A stretch of DNA of 64,000 nt from Alteracholeplasma palmae J233 (GCF_000968055.1 NC_022538.1:1461499-1525498); one strand, 5' to 3'; positions 27,556 to 37,144 are shown, counted from the first letter of the stretch. Notes: generated by a model from the sequence alone, not told the origin. Program-made: numbers and translations.

Positions 27556-28249
27556 TTCTAAATACCTCCTTGAACGCTTCATTTAAATTCATGTTGTATT
27601 CTTCTACTACTTCTTTAGTTGGTTTATGTAAAACAACTTCTCCATATTTTAAGAAGATAACTTCATCAAATAATTCTTCAACATCATAGATTTGGTGAGT
27701 AGATAAAATAATTAATGCATCCTTATTATGATTATTTAAAATTGTATCTAAAATGATTTCTCTAACAACAGGGTCTACACCGCCAATTGGTTCATCGAAA
27801 ATATAAATTTTAGCATCTCTAGATAAAATAAGTGCTAATTGTAATTTTTCTTGATTTCCCTTAGAAAGTTTTTTAATATAAGTACGATCTTGGATTTTAA
27901 ATTTTTCCATTAAAATATTAAATCTTTCTTGATTAAAGTCCCCGTACATATCACTAAAGTATTTTACTACATCTGTAATTTTCATCCATTTTTCAAAATA
28001 GATTTGATCTGGTAAATATGAAATAAGACCTTTTGATAGATTGCTGATTGGATTACCATCAATTAGAACTTCGCCTTCATATTGTTTTAATAGTCCTGTT
28101 AGTATTTTAATAATTGTAGTTTTACCTGAACCATTAGGTCCTAATAAACCAACAATTTTACCACTAGTTAATTCTAAGTTAACGCCTTTTAGTGCTTCAA
28201 CATTGCCATACTTTTTAGTTAGGCCTTTTACTTCAATTAAGTTTTTCAC
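27545..28249 (-). CDS. ABC transporter ATP-binding protein (YtrB/CcmA type)
   Basis: 234 residues. Walker A GPNGSGKTTIIK near residue 37, signature LSKGNQEKLQLALIL near residue 133, Walker B AKIYIFDEPIGGVDP. The signature is the LSKGNQ variant common in YtrB-type ATPases. Paired with the permease at 26773-27555; in Firmicutes such pairs are often under a GntR repressor, none is seen here. Confidence 0.93.
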   Translation of the reverse strand: MKNLIEVKGLTKKYGNVEALKGVNLELTSGKIVGLLGPNGSGKTTIIKILTGLLKQYEGEVLIDGNPISNLSKGLISYLPDQIYFEKWMKITDVVKYFSDMYGDFNQERFNILMEKFKIQDRTYIKKLSKGNQEKLQLALILSRDAKIYIFDEPIGGVDPVVREIILDTILNNHNKDALIILSTHQIYDVEELFDEVIFLKYGEVVLHKPTKEVVEEYNMNLNEAFKEVFRNAF

Positions 28250-28279
28250 TCCCTATACCTCTTTCTTAAATTTAAAACT

Positions 28280-28308
28280 ATTATATACCTTAAATTATTT
28301 TTTGTCAA
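28280..28308 (-). promoter_or_regulatory. Consensus promoter for the ABC pair
   Basis: Minus strand TTGACA (28303-28308), 17 nt, TATAAT (28280-28285): a perfect sigma-A type match. Strongest-looking promoter in the window. Confidence 0.85.
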
Positions 28309-28375
28309 TATAAAATTATAAAATATTATTTTTTATTATTTTAATTATTATCATTGTGCATCCATTGTCATTATA

Positions 28376-28403
28376 TAAAAAAACCCTTTAAATAAGGGAT
28401 TTC
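28376..28403 (-). terminator. Terminator after the GH28 gene
   Basis: Minus strand AATCCCTT/AAGGGTTT stem with one mismatch, followed by a run of T. Confidence 0.7.
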
Positions 28404-28440
28404 TCATAAAATATTAATTTTCATACGAATTAAAGACCCA

Positions 28441-29748
28441 TTATCTATTATCGTAATCGTCATTCTTTTTATCTGCCTTAGATGAAACTGTAATTTGAGT
28501 ATCCTTAAATTGGAGTTCTTTTACATAATTAATCACACCGTACTCAGCCACATTTAGATTCATATTCTCAAATACTAAGTTTTTTATAGGAACATCTTTA
28601 AACCCCTCTATATGAAATGCTCTACTAATACCTTTATAATTAGGTTCATTTGTTGCTTTAATGTTTTTTATATAGATATTTTCTACAATAGTATTTGAAA
28701 TACTTGGATCAATTTTTTGTGTTAATACCTTCCAATGCTCTTTTATGTTTCCTTTATAATCCTTAGGTATTTCACAAATACTATAATCCGGGTTCCAATT
28801 AAGATAGATATGGAATAGATACTTAACATTAATCATTTCTAGGTTATTAATAAAAATATCTTTTATGTATCCTTTTCTATTAATAGAAGACTTAATTCTA
28901 AACCCACAATCTGTCCCATGATATTTTAAGTTTTCAATTTTAATATTATAGATTCCACCTGAAACTTCGCTTCCTAATGTTACCCCAAAACCAGATAAGA
29001 TTTCACAATTTCTAATTATAATATCATGCGATGGTCTAGCTACTCTAATACCATCATAATCTCTACCTGATTTAATGCATATGCTATCATCATTACAAGA
29101 TGTTACACAGTTTTCTATTAATACATGACTTGATGAATCTATATCAATACCATCTGTGCTAGGACTATGTAGTTCTGATGATAATATCTTTACACCATCA
29201 ATATGAATGTGTTCACTATATAAAACATGAACATTCCAAAAACCTGATTTTTTAGAACTAAACTCCTTTAAAACTATATTTTTAGAGTTACTAACAACTA
29301 CATTTCTCACCCTTAAACAATCATAGTCACATGCCCATCTAAGCCCTTTAGCATCATATTCTTTTCTCATACCACTTTTAGTATCAGATCCCCAATATTT
29401 ATTCCAAAAATATTCACCTTGTCCATCAATAAACCCATTTCCACTAATAACTACATTTTCCTTATTTTTACAATTAAGAATTCCTGGATACCAATCCATT
29501 TCAATACCTGCTACACGCGTTTTTTCTAACTTATAGGCAGTTTCATCAGTTGTCCCTAATAAGGTTGCGTTATCCTCAAAGTGAAACTCCATATCGCTTT
29601 CTAAATAAAGTGCTGAGGTTAAATAAACGCCTGTTTCTAAAATAAGTTTTCCTTTAGCTTGCGAAGTTTTTATAATAAGTTCTTGTAATTCTTTGGTAAC
29701 ATCTTTTGTTCCTGTTTTATCAATTAAATGAGTTCTAAAACTTTTCAT
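28441..29748 (-). CDS. Glycoside hydrolase family 28 (polygalacturonase-like), probably intracellular
   Basis: 435 residues, parallel beta-helix with many short IxIxN-type turns. GH28 active-site positions: STDGIDID (usual NTD), CNDDSICIKSG (the DD pair), SGFGVTLGSE (usual GHG, His replaced by Phe) and FRIKSS (RIK). No signal peptide is visible, so it would act on imported oligosaccharides. Loss of the GHG histidine also occurs in rhamnogalacturonase-like members, so the substrate may not be plain homogalacturonan. ATG 29748 follows AGGCAGG. No sugar transporter is adjacent. Confidence 0.85.
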   Translation of the reverse strand: MKSFRTHLIDKTGTKDVTKELQELIIKTSQAKGKLILETGVYLTSALYLESDMEFHFEDNATLLGTTDETAYKLEKTRVAGIEMDWYPGILNCKNKENVVISGNGFIDGQGEYFWNKYWGSDTKSGMRKEYDAKGLRWACDYDCLRVRNVVVSNSKNIVLKEFSSKKSGFWNVHVLYSEHIHIDGVKILSSELHSPSTDGIDIDSSSHVLIENCVTSCNDDSICIKSGRDYDGIRVARPSHDIIIRNCEILSGFGVTLGSEVSGGIYNIKIENLKYHGTDCGFRIKSSINRKGYIKDIFINNLEMINVKYLFHIYLNWNPDYSICEIPKDYKGNIKEHWKVLTQKIDPSISNTIVENIYIKNIKATNEPNYKGISRAFHIEGFKDVPIKNLVFENMNLNVAEYGVINYVKELQFKDTQITVSSKADKKNDDYDNR

Positions 29749-29786
29749 TTTTACCTGCCTTTTTGCATACGTTATCAATTTACTTT

Positions 29787-29792
29787 ATTATA
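29787..29792 (-). promoter_or_regulatory. Extended -10 promoter for the GH28 gene
   Basis: Minus strand TGATATAAT about 38 nt from the ATG; no good -35. Confidence 0.5.
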
Positions 29793-29800
29793 TCATACCA

Positions 29801-29831
29801 AAAAATAAAATGACCCTTATTAAGGATCATT
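29801..29831 (-). terminator. Terminator after folD
   Basis: Minus strand ATGATCCTT/AAGGGTCAT nine-pair stem, AATA loop, followed by TTATTTTTT. Confidence 0.8.
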
Positions 29832-29844
29832 GATGTTTATATTA

Positions 29845-30681
29845 TTATTTAGTATTTTTACTTTCGTATAGTAAAACTGTATTAAAAAGTAAACTATGAA
29901 TGGTCATAGGACCTACACCTTTAGGAACTGGTGTAATATAACTTGCGATATCTTTAATTTCATCAAAGTCAGCATCTCCTACTAACTTCTCATCTACCCT
30001 ATTAATACCTACATCAACTAAAACAACATCTTGTTTCACCATATCTTTGGTAATAAATTTAGGGATACCAATCGCAACCACTAAGATATCAGCTGTTTTT
30101 GTAATTTCTTTAATATTCTTAGTTTTACTATGACATATAGTCACTGTCGCATTTCTATCTAATAGCATTTTAGAAATAGGCATACCAACAATATTACTTC
30201 TACCTACTACAACCACACTTTTACCTTCAATAGGTATATTATAATAATCAAGAAGTGTCATAATTCCTTTAGGTGTTGCTGGATAAATTGTTTTTCTTTT
30301 TTGAAATAACTTACCTTGGTTTACAACATGAAAGCCATCAGGGTCTTTTTCATAAGCGATTAAATCCATTAAGTATTCTTGATCTAAGTGTTTTGGTATA
30401 GGAAGTTGTAATAAGATACCATCTACCTTTTCATCTTGATTTAAAGAATTGATTAATCGTTCTACTTCTTCTTGTGAAATATTTTCATCTAGATGATGCA
30501 AATTTGTAGTTATTCCTACAAGTGAAGCTGCTTTTTTCTTTCCCTTAACATATGATAAACTCGCTGGATTATTACCTATAAGAATAATATCTAATTGCGG
30601 CTTAACATCAAAACTATCTACTTTATTTTTAAGTTTCAAATTAAGTTCTTCTGAAACCATTTTTCCATCTAATAATATCAT
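29845..30681 (-). CDS. folD: Methylene-THF dehydrogenase / methenyl-THF cyclohydrolase FolD
   Basis: 278 residues. Bifunctional enzyme linking methylene- and formyl-THF. YVKGKKKAASLVGI contains the catalytic Lys, DGILLQLPIPKHL the family signature, and VVGRSNIVGMP the dinucleotide-binding segment. Its ATG overlaps the fhs stop, so the two are translationally coupled and cover successive steps of one-carbon metabolism. Confidence 0.96.
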   Translation of the reverse strand: MILLDGKMVSEELNLKLKNKVDSFDVKPQLDIILIGNNPASLSYVKGKKKAASLVGITTNLHHLDENISQEEVERLINSLNQDEKVDGILLQLPIPKHLDQEYLMDLIAYEKDPDGFHVVNQGKLFQKRKTIYPATPKGIMTLLDYYNIPIEGKSVVVVGRSNIVGMPISKMLLDRNATVTICHSKTKNIKEITKTADILVVAIGIPKFITKDMVKQDVVLVDVGINRVDEKLVGDADFDEIKDIASYITPVPKGVGPMTIHSLLFNTVLLYESKNTK

Positions 30682-32267
30682 ATAACTTCACCTTCTTTAT
30701 TGATATGAAAATCGAGTACTCTTGGTGTTTTATTTAATCCTGGCATAACATTTATTCCCTTTGTTAAAGGAATAATAAGCTCTGCCCCATTACTTAATTT
30801 AATATCTGATATATGTAATATAAAATCTTTTGGGCGTGCTTTTAATAAAGGATCACCGCTTAGTGATAAAGGTGTTTTTGCCATACAGATAGGATACTTC
30901 ATTTCTTTAAAAAGTTCTAACTTTCTTAATGCTCTTTTAGAGTATGTCACTTCTTTTGCCCCATAGATATTTTTAGCAATGATATTAATTTTAATATCTA
31001 TATCTAAATTTACATCATATAATTCTTTAAATTTCTTATTTGAGGTTCCCTCTAATTTTTTTACAACTAAATTAGCAAGATCAACTGCGCCTTTTCCACC
31101 TAAATCGTAACCATCAGAAATTTCAATTTCATGACCGTTTCTTTTAGCCCATTTAAGTAATGCCTCTTTTTCATCTTTATCATCATTTGTATATAAATTA
31201 AGAGCAATCACATAATCTAGATTGTAACTTTTAATGTTTTCAAGATGTTTTTCTAAATTAGAAACACCTTTTAATAAAGCTTCGATATTTTTTAATTGTA
31301 AATTTTCTTCTAAAACTCCACCATGAAGTTTAAGTGCCTTAAGCGTTACAACCATCACAACCAAATCGGCATTTTTACCTAATACAGGTACTTTAATATC
31401 TAAGAATTTTTCCATACCAAGGTCAGCACCAAAGCCTGCCTCAGTAATAACATAATCACCTAGTTTTAATGCCATTTGGCTTGCGATAATAGAACTACAG
31501 CCATGAGCAATATTCGCAAACGGTCCTGCATGCACAAATGCTAAAGCTTTTTCTGTTGTTAAAACTAAATTAGGCTTTATAGCATCTTTTAAAAGCATTG
31601 TTAAAGCATCTTCTATTTTTAAATCACTTACTTTAATAAATTGATCATTTTCATTTATACCGATGATAATATTGGAGATTCTAGTTTTTAAATCATCTAG
31701 ATTTTTTGATAAAGCAAGAATTGCCATAAGCTCTGAAGCTGCAGTTATGACAAAACTACTCTTTCCCGCTTTAGTTTCAACTTCTCTTAAACTTCTATCA
31801 TTCACATCAAGTGCTCTTGGCCACATTACTTCTTTGATATGTAGTTCATTGCCAAAATAAATATGATTATCAATAAATGCACTTAACAAATTATGAGCAG
31901 AAGTTAAAGCATGAATGTCTCCTGTAAAATGTAAATCAATATCTAGTGATGGCTCAATACTACTTTTACCAGCACCGGTTGCTCCACCTTTTAAGCCAAA
32001 TACGGGTCCCATACTAGGTTCTCTTAAAGCTAAAATAGCATTTTTATTAATTTGCTTCATCCCTTGTGCAAGACTAATTGAAGTAGTTGTTTTTCCTTCA
32101 CCTGCTGATGTTGGATTGATTGAGGTAACTAAAATAAGCTTTCCATCTTTCTTATCTTTTAATCTGTCTAATAAAGAAAGTTCTACTTTAAACTTATCTT
32201 TTCCATAAGCAATAAGTTCATCGTCTATAATATTTGCTTGGCTCAAAATAATTTCTTTAGTATTCAT
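30678..32267 (-). CDS. fhs: Formate-tetrahydrofolate ligase
   Basis: 529 residues, slightly shorter than the usual 555. Activates formate to 10-formyl-THF with ATP. The P-loop is PTSAGEGKTTTSISLAQ; REPSMGPVFGLKGGATGAG and HAGPFANIAHG are signature stretches. The pyruvate formate-lyase encoded next to this operon would supply formate. Three bases separate it from queH. Confidence 0.95.
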   Translation of the reverse strand: MNTKEIILSQANIIDDELIAYGKDKFKVELSLLDRLKDKKDGKLILVTSINPTSAGEGKTTTSISLAQGMKQINKNAILALREPSMGPVFGLKGGATGAGKSSIEPSLDIDLHFTGDIHALTSAHNLLSAFIDNHIYFGNELHIKEVMWPRALDVNDRSLREVETKAGKSSFVITAASELMAILALSKNLDDLKTRISNIIIGINENDQFIKVSDLKIEDALTMLLKDAIKPNLVLTTEKALAFVHAGPFANIAHGCSSIIASQMALKLGDYVITEAGFGADLGMEKFLDIKVPVLGKNADLVVMVVTLKALKLHGGVLEENLQLKNIEALLKGVSNLEKHLENIKSYNLDYVIALNLYTNDDKDEKEALLKWAKRNGHEIEISDGYDLGGKGAVDLANLVVKKLEGTSNKKFKELYDVNLDIDIKINIIAKNIYGAKEVTYSKRALRKLELFKEMKYPICMAKTPLSLSGDPLLKARPKDFILHISDIKLSNGAELIIPLTKGINVMPGLNKTPRVLDFHINKEGEVI

Positions 32268-32270
32268 ATA

Positions 32271-33008
32271 TTATACCTCTTTCTTTTTATTAAACTCTTC
32301 TAAAAATTGAATCGCTTCACGTCTAGTTTCTTTTAAATCAATGCCTTGATCTAAAGCCGCAAACACACAGCCACAATAACATTGTCTATAAATATCATAG
32401 ATATTGCATAGTTCTACTGATCTTTTATATCCACCACGTTTTTTAAAATCTGTTGGTAAATAGGAAACATCATAAATTTTTTGAACATCAAATCCTATAG
32501 CATTGATTACTTGACTATTCTTATGTGGTGATAATGTAATAGCACTACCAAAATAATCATATCCTAATTCTACTGCTTTTTTCGCAACTCTATCTAATCT
32601 CATCTCAAAACAGAAACTACAACGTGCTCCGCCTTCTTTTTCTTCTTCTAATTTTTTACTATAAACATCTTTAATAAAGTTTTGAGGTTGATACTCATCT
32701 TCTATATATAAAACATTTGTATGATTCTCTAAGTTAAATTTTTTAATAAATTCTTCTTGAACTAATGCTCTTTTTTGATATTCTTCTTTAGGATGTATAT
32801 TCGAGTTAGAAAAGTATATAGTAATATCTGCATACTTAGTCATTTCTTCTAATACATATGTGCTACAAGGTGCACAACAAGAATGTAATATAATTTTAGG
32901 CTTAACATTGTTTTTTTGCCATTGCTTGATAACATCTAATAGTATTTGGTCATAATTAATTTTTTGATCTTTATTATATTTTTTTAAAATTTCATCTATT
33001 TCAAACAT
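32271..33008 (-). CDS. queH: Epoxyqueuosine reductase QueH
   Basis: 245 residues, DUF208. Last step of queuosine synthesis in tRNA. Four cysteine motifs in family positions: HSCCAPC near residue 43, GARCSFCFEMRL, and CYCGC toward the end, which bind a 4Fe-4S cluster and a second iron site. It is unusual for queH to head a folD-fhs unit; this may only be shared transcription. Confidence 0.93.
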   Translation of the reverse strand: MFEIDEILKKYNKDQKINYDQILLDVIKQWQKNNVKPKIILHSCCAPCSTYVLEEMTKYADITIYFSNSNIHPKEEYQKRALVQEEFIKKFNLENHTNVLYIEDEYQPQNFIKDVYSKKLEEEKEGGARCSFCFEMRLDRVAKKAVELGYDYFGSAITLSPHKNSQVINAIGFDVQKIYDVSYLPTDFKKRGGYKRSVELCNIYDIYRQCYCGCVFAALDQGIDLKETRREAIQFLEEFNKKKEV

Positions 33009-33040
33009 CTATTATCATATCCTTTATTCATTCTTATTAT

Positions 33041-33069
33041 ATTATACGTTTTTTATCTACTTTAATCAA
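33041..33069 (-). promoter_or_regulatory. queH-fhs-folD promoter
   Basis: Minus strand TTGATT (33064-33069), 17 nt, TATAAT (33041-33046), about 33 nt from the queH ATG and downstream of the terminator at 33091-33119. Confidence 0.65.
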
Positions 33070-33090
33070 TTTTAGTTGTGTATTTAAAAT

Positions 33091-33119
33091 AAAAAAAGAG
33101 TTAGCCCTACTACTAACTC
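33091..33119 (-). terminator. Terminator of an upstream non-coding transcript
   Basis: Minus strand GAGTTAG-(8 nt)-CTAACTC followed by seven T. No protein gene ends here: the nearest upstream gene, pflA, stops 168 nt earlier behind its own terminator. Confidence 0.7.
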
Positions 33120-33224
33120 CTTCGAATCGTCTATTCCCTAGATACTACTTATTGGTTCCCTAAATCAATGATGAAATATCTTCATATCGCATCATATTTT
33201 ATAGATTAATTAATCTATGCTTAA
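33091..33224 (-). ncRNA. Candidate structured non-coding RNA upstream of queH
   Basis: The gap between pflA and queH is 278 nt and holds no ORF of note. On the minus strand there is a TATAAT box (33225-33230), an 18-bp perfect palindrome (33201-33218), then hairpins with AGGGA in the loop at 33152-33168 and 33130-33142, then the terminator hairpin. A 9-nt segment at 33249-33257 is complementary to 33104-33112 inside the terminator. Either a small RNA or a leader attenuator. I could not match it to a riboswitch class: THF, ZTP, preQ1 and T-box cores were looked for and not found complete. Confidence 0.4.
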
Positions 33225-33273
33225 ATTATATAGATTTGTTCACATATTTAGTAGGGCAAAACTGTCCTATAAT

Positions 33274-33303
33274 ATAAAAAACCAGATCATTTTTGATCTG
33301 GTT
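33274..33303 (-). terminator. Terminator overlapping the pflA stop codon
   Basis: Minus strand AACCAGATCA/TGATCTGGTT with a short A-rich loop and six T. The 5' arm codes for the last residues of PflA. Confidence 0.85.
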
Positions 33304-34048
33304 GCATATATTTATAATCTTTTTTTAATATTGTTTCTGCATGCTTAACTAATTCTTTTGATGGTTCTGGTGTATCTGGTAATGGATACTCTAACCCCAT
33401 CTTTTCCCATTTCATTCTTCCTTTAGTATGATACGGTAAAATATCAATACCAACAATATTTGATAGTCCATCTAAAAAACTTCTCAAGTCTGTTAAATCT
33501 TTATCATCACTATTGATTTCAGGTAATAAAACGTGTCTTATCACTGTAGGTTTTTTAATTTCATCTAAATATTTGGCACATTCTAATATTTGGATATTTG
33601 GTGATTTTGTTAACCAAATATGTTTTTCGTTGTCAATATGTTTGATGTCTAATAAGACCAAATCAGTATATTTCATTAATTCATCATAAACTGGTCTCAT
33701 TTTTTGTGAAAATACACCTGCTGCAGTATCTAAACATGTATGAATATCTCTTTTTTTAGCTTCCTTGAATAACTCAATTAAAAAAGGAAGTTGAAGGGTT
33801 GCTTCACCGCCACTGACGGTCAAGCCACCCTTCTTATAGAAATGTTTATATTTATTATAATCATTTAAAACTTCATCTACACTCATTAACTTGTTAGTTT
33901 TTGTACTCCAAGTATCACGATTGTGACAAAACTTACATTGTAATGGACAGCCTTGTAAGAATAATACATATCTTAAACCTGGTCCATCAAATGCTCCTAG
34001 CGTTTCAATAGAGTGAACGTTTCCTAATTTTAAATTAGAATTGTTCAT
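33287..34048 (-). CDS. pflA: Pyruvate formate-lyase activating enzyme
   Basis: 253 residues, radical SAM enzyme that installs the glycyl radical on Pfl[19 protein letters not shown] has the CxxxCxxC cluster motif; GGEATLQ and DIKH follow. It overlaps pflB by 14 nt and has no clear binding site of its own, so its translation is probably coupled to pflB. Confidence 0.95.
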   Translation of the reverse strand: MNNSNLKLGNVHSIETLGAFDGPGLRYVLFLQGCPLQCKFCHNRDTWSTKTNKLMSVDEVLNDYNKYKHFYKKGGLTVSGGEATLQLPFLIELFKEAKKRDIHTCLDTAAGVFSQKMRPVYDELMKYTDLVLLDIKHIDNEKHIWLTKSPNIQILECAKYLDEIKKPTVIRHVLLPEINSDDKDLTDLRSFLDGLSNIVGIDILPYHTKGRMKWEKMGLEYPLPDTPEPSKELVKHAETILKKDYKYMQPDQK

Positions 34049-36299
34049 GGAAGGTACGACTCATAACTTCACGTTTTTGTTCATCTGTTAAGCTTGAGAA
34101 GTTTACTGCGTATCCTGAAACACGGATTGTTAAGTTTGGATATAATTCTGGATTGTCATAAGCTTTCTTTAATGTTTCACGTGTAAATACGTTAACATTT
34201 AAGTGATATCCACCTGATGTGAAATATCCATCCATTAAGTTTACTAAGTTAGGAACTTGAACTTCTGTTTCAATATTAAATGAATCAGCGATTTCAATGT
34301 TTTTACCTAATGCTTGAGGAATAATTGTAAATGTATTTGAAATACCATCTTGACAACTTTCACAAGGGATTTTAGCAACGCTTAATAATGATTTTAAAGC
34401 TCCTGTTTTATCTCTACCGTGCATTGGGTTTGCACCTGGTGCGAATGCTTGACCAGCACGACGTCCATCTGGAGTATTACCTGTATTCTTACCATATACT
34501 ACGTTTGAAGTAATTGTAAGAACACTCATTGATGGAATTGAATTTCTATAAGTATATTGTTGTCTAATCTTGTTCATAAATGTTTCAACTAATTCAACAG
34601 CTAATTGGTCAACACGATCATCGTTATTTCCATAAGTTGGGAAATCTCCATCAATTGTGAAGTCAGTAATTAAACCTCTTTCATCATAGATAGGTGATAC
34701 TTTAGCATATTTAATAGCTGATAATGAGTCAGCAACTACTGATAATCCAGCAACACCAGTTGCGAAGTTACGTTTAACTTCAACATCATGTAAAGCCATT
34801 TGTAGTCTTTCATAAGCATATTTATCATGCATATAGTGAATAATGTTTAATGCATTTACATAAACTTCTGCTAACTCATCCATAGTTTTATCGAAACGAG
34901 CCATAACTGTATCATAATCTAATACATCAGCTTTTAAAACATCTTGTTTAGTTTTTTCGAATACTTGGTCTCCACTTACTTCATCGCGTCCACCATTTAA
35001 TGCATATAATAATGCTTTAGCTAAGTTAGCACGAGCACCAAAGAATTGCATTTCTTTACCAACAGTCATTGGTGAAACACAACATGCGATAGCATAGTCA
35101 TCACCATGAACTGGTCTCATTTGTTCATCATTTTCATATTGGATACTTGATGTATCAATACTTACTTTTGCACAGAATTCTTTGAAGTTTTGAGGTAATC
35201 TATCTGACCATAAAACTGTTAAGTTTGGTTCTGCTGAAGTTCCTAAATTATATAATGTATGTAGGTAACGGAATGAGTTTTTAGTTACTAATGAACGTCC
35301 ATCTAAATTCATACCTGCAATACTTTCAGTTACCCATGTTGGGTCTCCTGTAAATAAATCATTATATTCTGGAGTTCTAGCAAAACGAACCATACGTAAT
35401 TTCATAATGAAATGATCAATAAATTCTTGAGCTTGAGTTTCAGTAATTAAACCTTTGTCTAAGTCTCTTTGGATATAAATATCTAAGAATGTTGAAGTAC
35501 GTCCTAATGACATAGCTGCACCATTTTGTTCTTTAACTGCAGCTAAGTATCCTAAGTATAACCATTGGATTGCTTCTTGAGCATTTTCAGCTGGTCTTGC
35601 AATATCAAATCCGTATTCTTTTCCTAATTCGATTAATGCTTGTAAAGCTCTAATTTGTTCAGAAAGTTCTTCTCTTGTACGAATTTTATCTTCAACCATT
35701 GGGAAAGTGATTGCTGCTAATTCTTGTTTACGAGCTTTAATTAAATAATCAACCCCGTATAATGCAATTCTTCTGTAGTCACCAATAATACGTCCACGGC
35801 CATATCCATCAGGTAATCCTGTTACGATATGAGATTTACGAGCACGTCTGATTTCTGGTGTATAAGCATCAAAAACACCTTGGTTATGAGTCTTACGGTA
35901 ATCTGTGAATAATTTAACTGTTTCTTCTGGAACTGTATATCCATAAGCTGCAGCTGCTTTAACAGCAATTGAAATACCACCAAATGGGTGGAATGCACGT
36001 TTGAATGGAGCATCTGTTTGTAACCCAACAATTTTTTCAATATCTTTTAAAATGTATCCAGCTTTGTGAGAAGTGATTGTTGATGGTACTACAGTATCCA
36101 TATCAATAACTCCACCTTTTTCTTTTTCTTCTTTTAAGAAATTGTGGAACATTTCATTTAGTGTTTTACTATCTTCTGTTGCTCCTGCTAAAAATGAAGC
36201 ATCACCTAAATATTCGCTATAGTTCTTATCGATAAAATCGCGAACATCAACCTTGGTCATCCATTGACCATCTTTAAAACCGTTCCATGCATTTGACAT
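34035..36299 (-). CDS. pflB: Formate C-acetyltransferase (pyruvate formate-lyase)
   Basis: 754 residues. Converts pyruvate and CoA to acetyl-CoA and formate without oxygen. Active-site cysteine pair in [12 protein letters not shown] near residue 415; the glycyl radical site RVSGYAVNF lies near residue 729. Good AGGAGG upstream. Codon choice is more biased than its neighbours (many GAA, CGT, GGT), as in a highly expressed gene. Formate from it can feed fhs. Confidence 0.97.
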   Translation of the reverse strand: MSNAWNGFKDGQWMTKVDVRDFIDKNYSEYLGDASFLAGATEDSKTLNEMFHNFLKEEKEKGGVIDMDTVVPSTITSHKAGYILKDIEKIVGLQTDAPFKRAFHPFGGISIAVKAAAAYGYTVPEETVKLFTDYRKTHNQGVFDAYTPEIRRARKSHIVTGLPDGYGRGRIIGDYRRIALYGVDYLIKARKQELAAITFPMVEDKIRTREELSEQIRALQALIELGKEYGFDIARPAENAQEAIQWLYLGYLAAVKEQNGAAMSLGRTSTFLDIYIQRDLDKGLITETQAQEFIDHFIMKLRMVRFARTPEYNDLFTGDPTWVTESIAGMNLDGRSLVTKNSFRYLHTLYNLGTSAEPNLTVLWSDRLPQNFKEFCAKVSIDTSSIQYENDEQMRPVHGDDYAIACCVSPMTVGKEMQFFGARANLAKALLYALNGGRDEVSGDQVFEKTKQDVLKADVLDYDTVMARFDKTMDELAEVYVNALNIIHYMHDKYAYERLQMALHDVEVKRNFATGVAGLSVVADSLSAIKYAKVSPIYDERGLITDFTIDGDFPTYGNNDDRVDQLAVELVETFMNKIRQQYTYRNSIPSMSVLTITSNVVYGKNTGNTPDGRRAGQAFAPGANPMHGRDKTGALKSLLSVAKIPCESCQDGISNTFTIIPQALGKNIEIADSFNIETEVQVPNLVNLMDGYFTSGGYHLNVNVFTRETLKKAYDNPELYPNLTIRVSGYAVNFSSLTDEQKREVMSRTFHEQF

Positions 36300-36349
36300 G
36301 TTTTGTTCCTCCTAAGTATTAAATTAACATCATCGGTTGTTATGCCTAT

Positions 36350-36355
36350 ATTATA
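36350..36355 (-). promoter_or_regulatory. pflB -10 element
   Basis: Minus strand TATAAT about 50 nt before the pflB ATG; -35 is weak (GTGCAT at 17 nt), so an activator or regulator is likely. Confidence 0.5.
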
Positions 36356-36391
36356 GTCTTCAATGATTAAATATGCACTATTTTCTATAAA

Positions 36392-36407
36392 TGAAAACGT
36401 TTTACCA
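36392..36407. promoter_or_regulatory. cre-like palindrome upstream of pflB
   Basis: TGAAAACGTTTTACCA, containing a perfect AAAACGTTTT core and matching 12 of 14 positions of the CcpA cre consensus TGWAANCGNTNWCA. About 40 nt upstream of the -10. The gap 36300-36597 holds nothing else I can name apart from this, the -10 and the terminator at 36545. Confidence 0.4.
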
Positions 36408-36544
36408 AAAAAACATTGGTTTTATAAAGCAAATCTCTTGAAATTGTGTGAATATTTCTATTTTTTTTAGTCTCCAACTATTTTAAAGGTATATTATGAT
36501 AAACTTTTTATTATTATAATATATTTATTTAACCCTTTTTATAA

Positions 36545-36592
36545 TAAAAAAATGATATCTAAAGAAGTATTTGACTACTTTTAGATATCATT
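36545..36592 (-). terminator. Terminator after the 36598-37020 gene
   Basis: Minus strand ATGATATCTAAA/TTTAGATATCAT perfect 12-pair stem with an inner AAGTA/TACTT helix, followed by seven T. Confidence 0.85.
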
Positions 36593-36597
36593 ATATT

Positions 36598-37020
36598 TTA
36601 TATGTCTTTAATTCTAAGTTTTAGCAAGATACCTAATGTGATCACCACTGTAAATAATGCAAACATCGGCACCATACTCATTAATATATTCTCATTCATT
36701 ATAAAATTACCGTTGCCTAAAAACATCAAAGGAATTAAAAAAAACATTAGAACTCCTGTGTAGACTAAAGCAACCCCTAAAACAACCCAGTTAATAAATC
36801 TTATTAACTTTTCATTCATTACAATCAAACTCATATAAATCTGAATAGATAAATATACCCCCAATAAGACAACACTTGGAATAAATAATCCAACACTGAC
36901 TATACCAATGACCATTTCAGATGGTTCTAACATAATTTGAAGTGCTGTAATAAATAAAATAACATTATAAAAAATAAACACCCCTAAAAAACAGTTACTC
37001 ACTTTTTTCAATAGATTCAT
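36598..37020 (-). CDS. Small membrane protein of unknown function
   Basis: 140 residues with four hydrophobic segments covering nearly the whole length (for example FIFYNVILFITALQIML and WVVLGVALVYTGVLMFFLI). No family recognised. Single gene with its own strong terminator. GGGGGTAT precedes the ATG. Confidence 0.65.
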   Translation of the reverse strand: MNLLKKVSNCFLGVFIFYNVILFITALQIMLEPSEMVIGIVSVGLFIPSVVLLGVYLSIQIYMSLIVMNEKLIRFINWVVLGVALVYTGVLMFFLIPLMFLGNGNFIMNENILMSMVPMFALFTVVITLGILLKLRIKDI

Positions 37021-37111
37021 TGAATACCCCCTTATATTTAGTTAAATCTATTATAACATAATTTTTTAAATAGCAAATCTATTAAAAGTAATCGCTTTCT
37101 TTTTTAATAAT

Positions 37112-37137
37112 AAAAAAACTCAAGGATAACCTTGAGC
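37112..37137 (-). terminator. Terminator after the hydrolase-like gene
   Basis: Minus strand CTCAAGG-TTAT-CCTTGAG followed by seven T. Confidence 0.88.
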
Positions 37138-37144
37138 TTAATCT

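Noticed and set aside
32271-33008. A CRISPR array, prophage, insertion sequence or toxin-antitoxin pair anywhere in the window
   Set aside because: No direct-repeat/spacer array, transposase, integrase, terminal inverted repeats or short toxin gene pairs were seen; the tandem repeats found are protein-coding only.
33125-33145. THF riboswitch, suggested by AUAGACGAUUCG on the minus strand upstream of queH-fhs-folD
   Set aside because: Only the 5' core resembles the aptamer; the GGUGAAUC...GCAUCCGCUCC half is missing and a terminator follows directly. ZTP, preQ1 and T-box cores are also absent.
34173-34188. A parS-like sequence (13 of 16 matches to TGTTTCACGTGAAACA)
   Set aside because: It lies inside pflB over the conserved FTRET codons of pyruvate formate-lyase, so protein sequence explains it. 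Another 12/16 match at the mnmG start (around 7617-7634) is no better than a half-site.
36436-36460. Possible Rex operator (TTGTGTGAATATTTC) upstream of pflB
   Set aside because: Spacing is off from the TTGTGA/TCACAA palindrome, and it is about 140 nt from the pflB ATG. Too weak to list.
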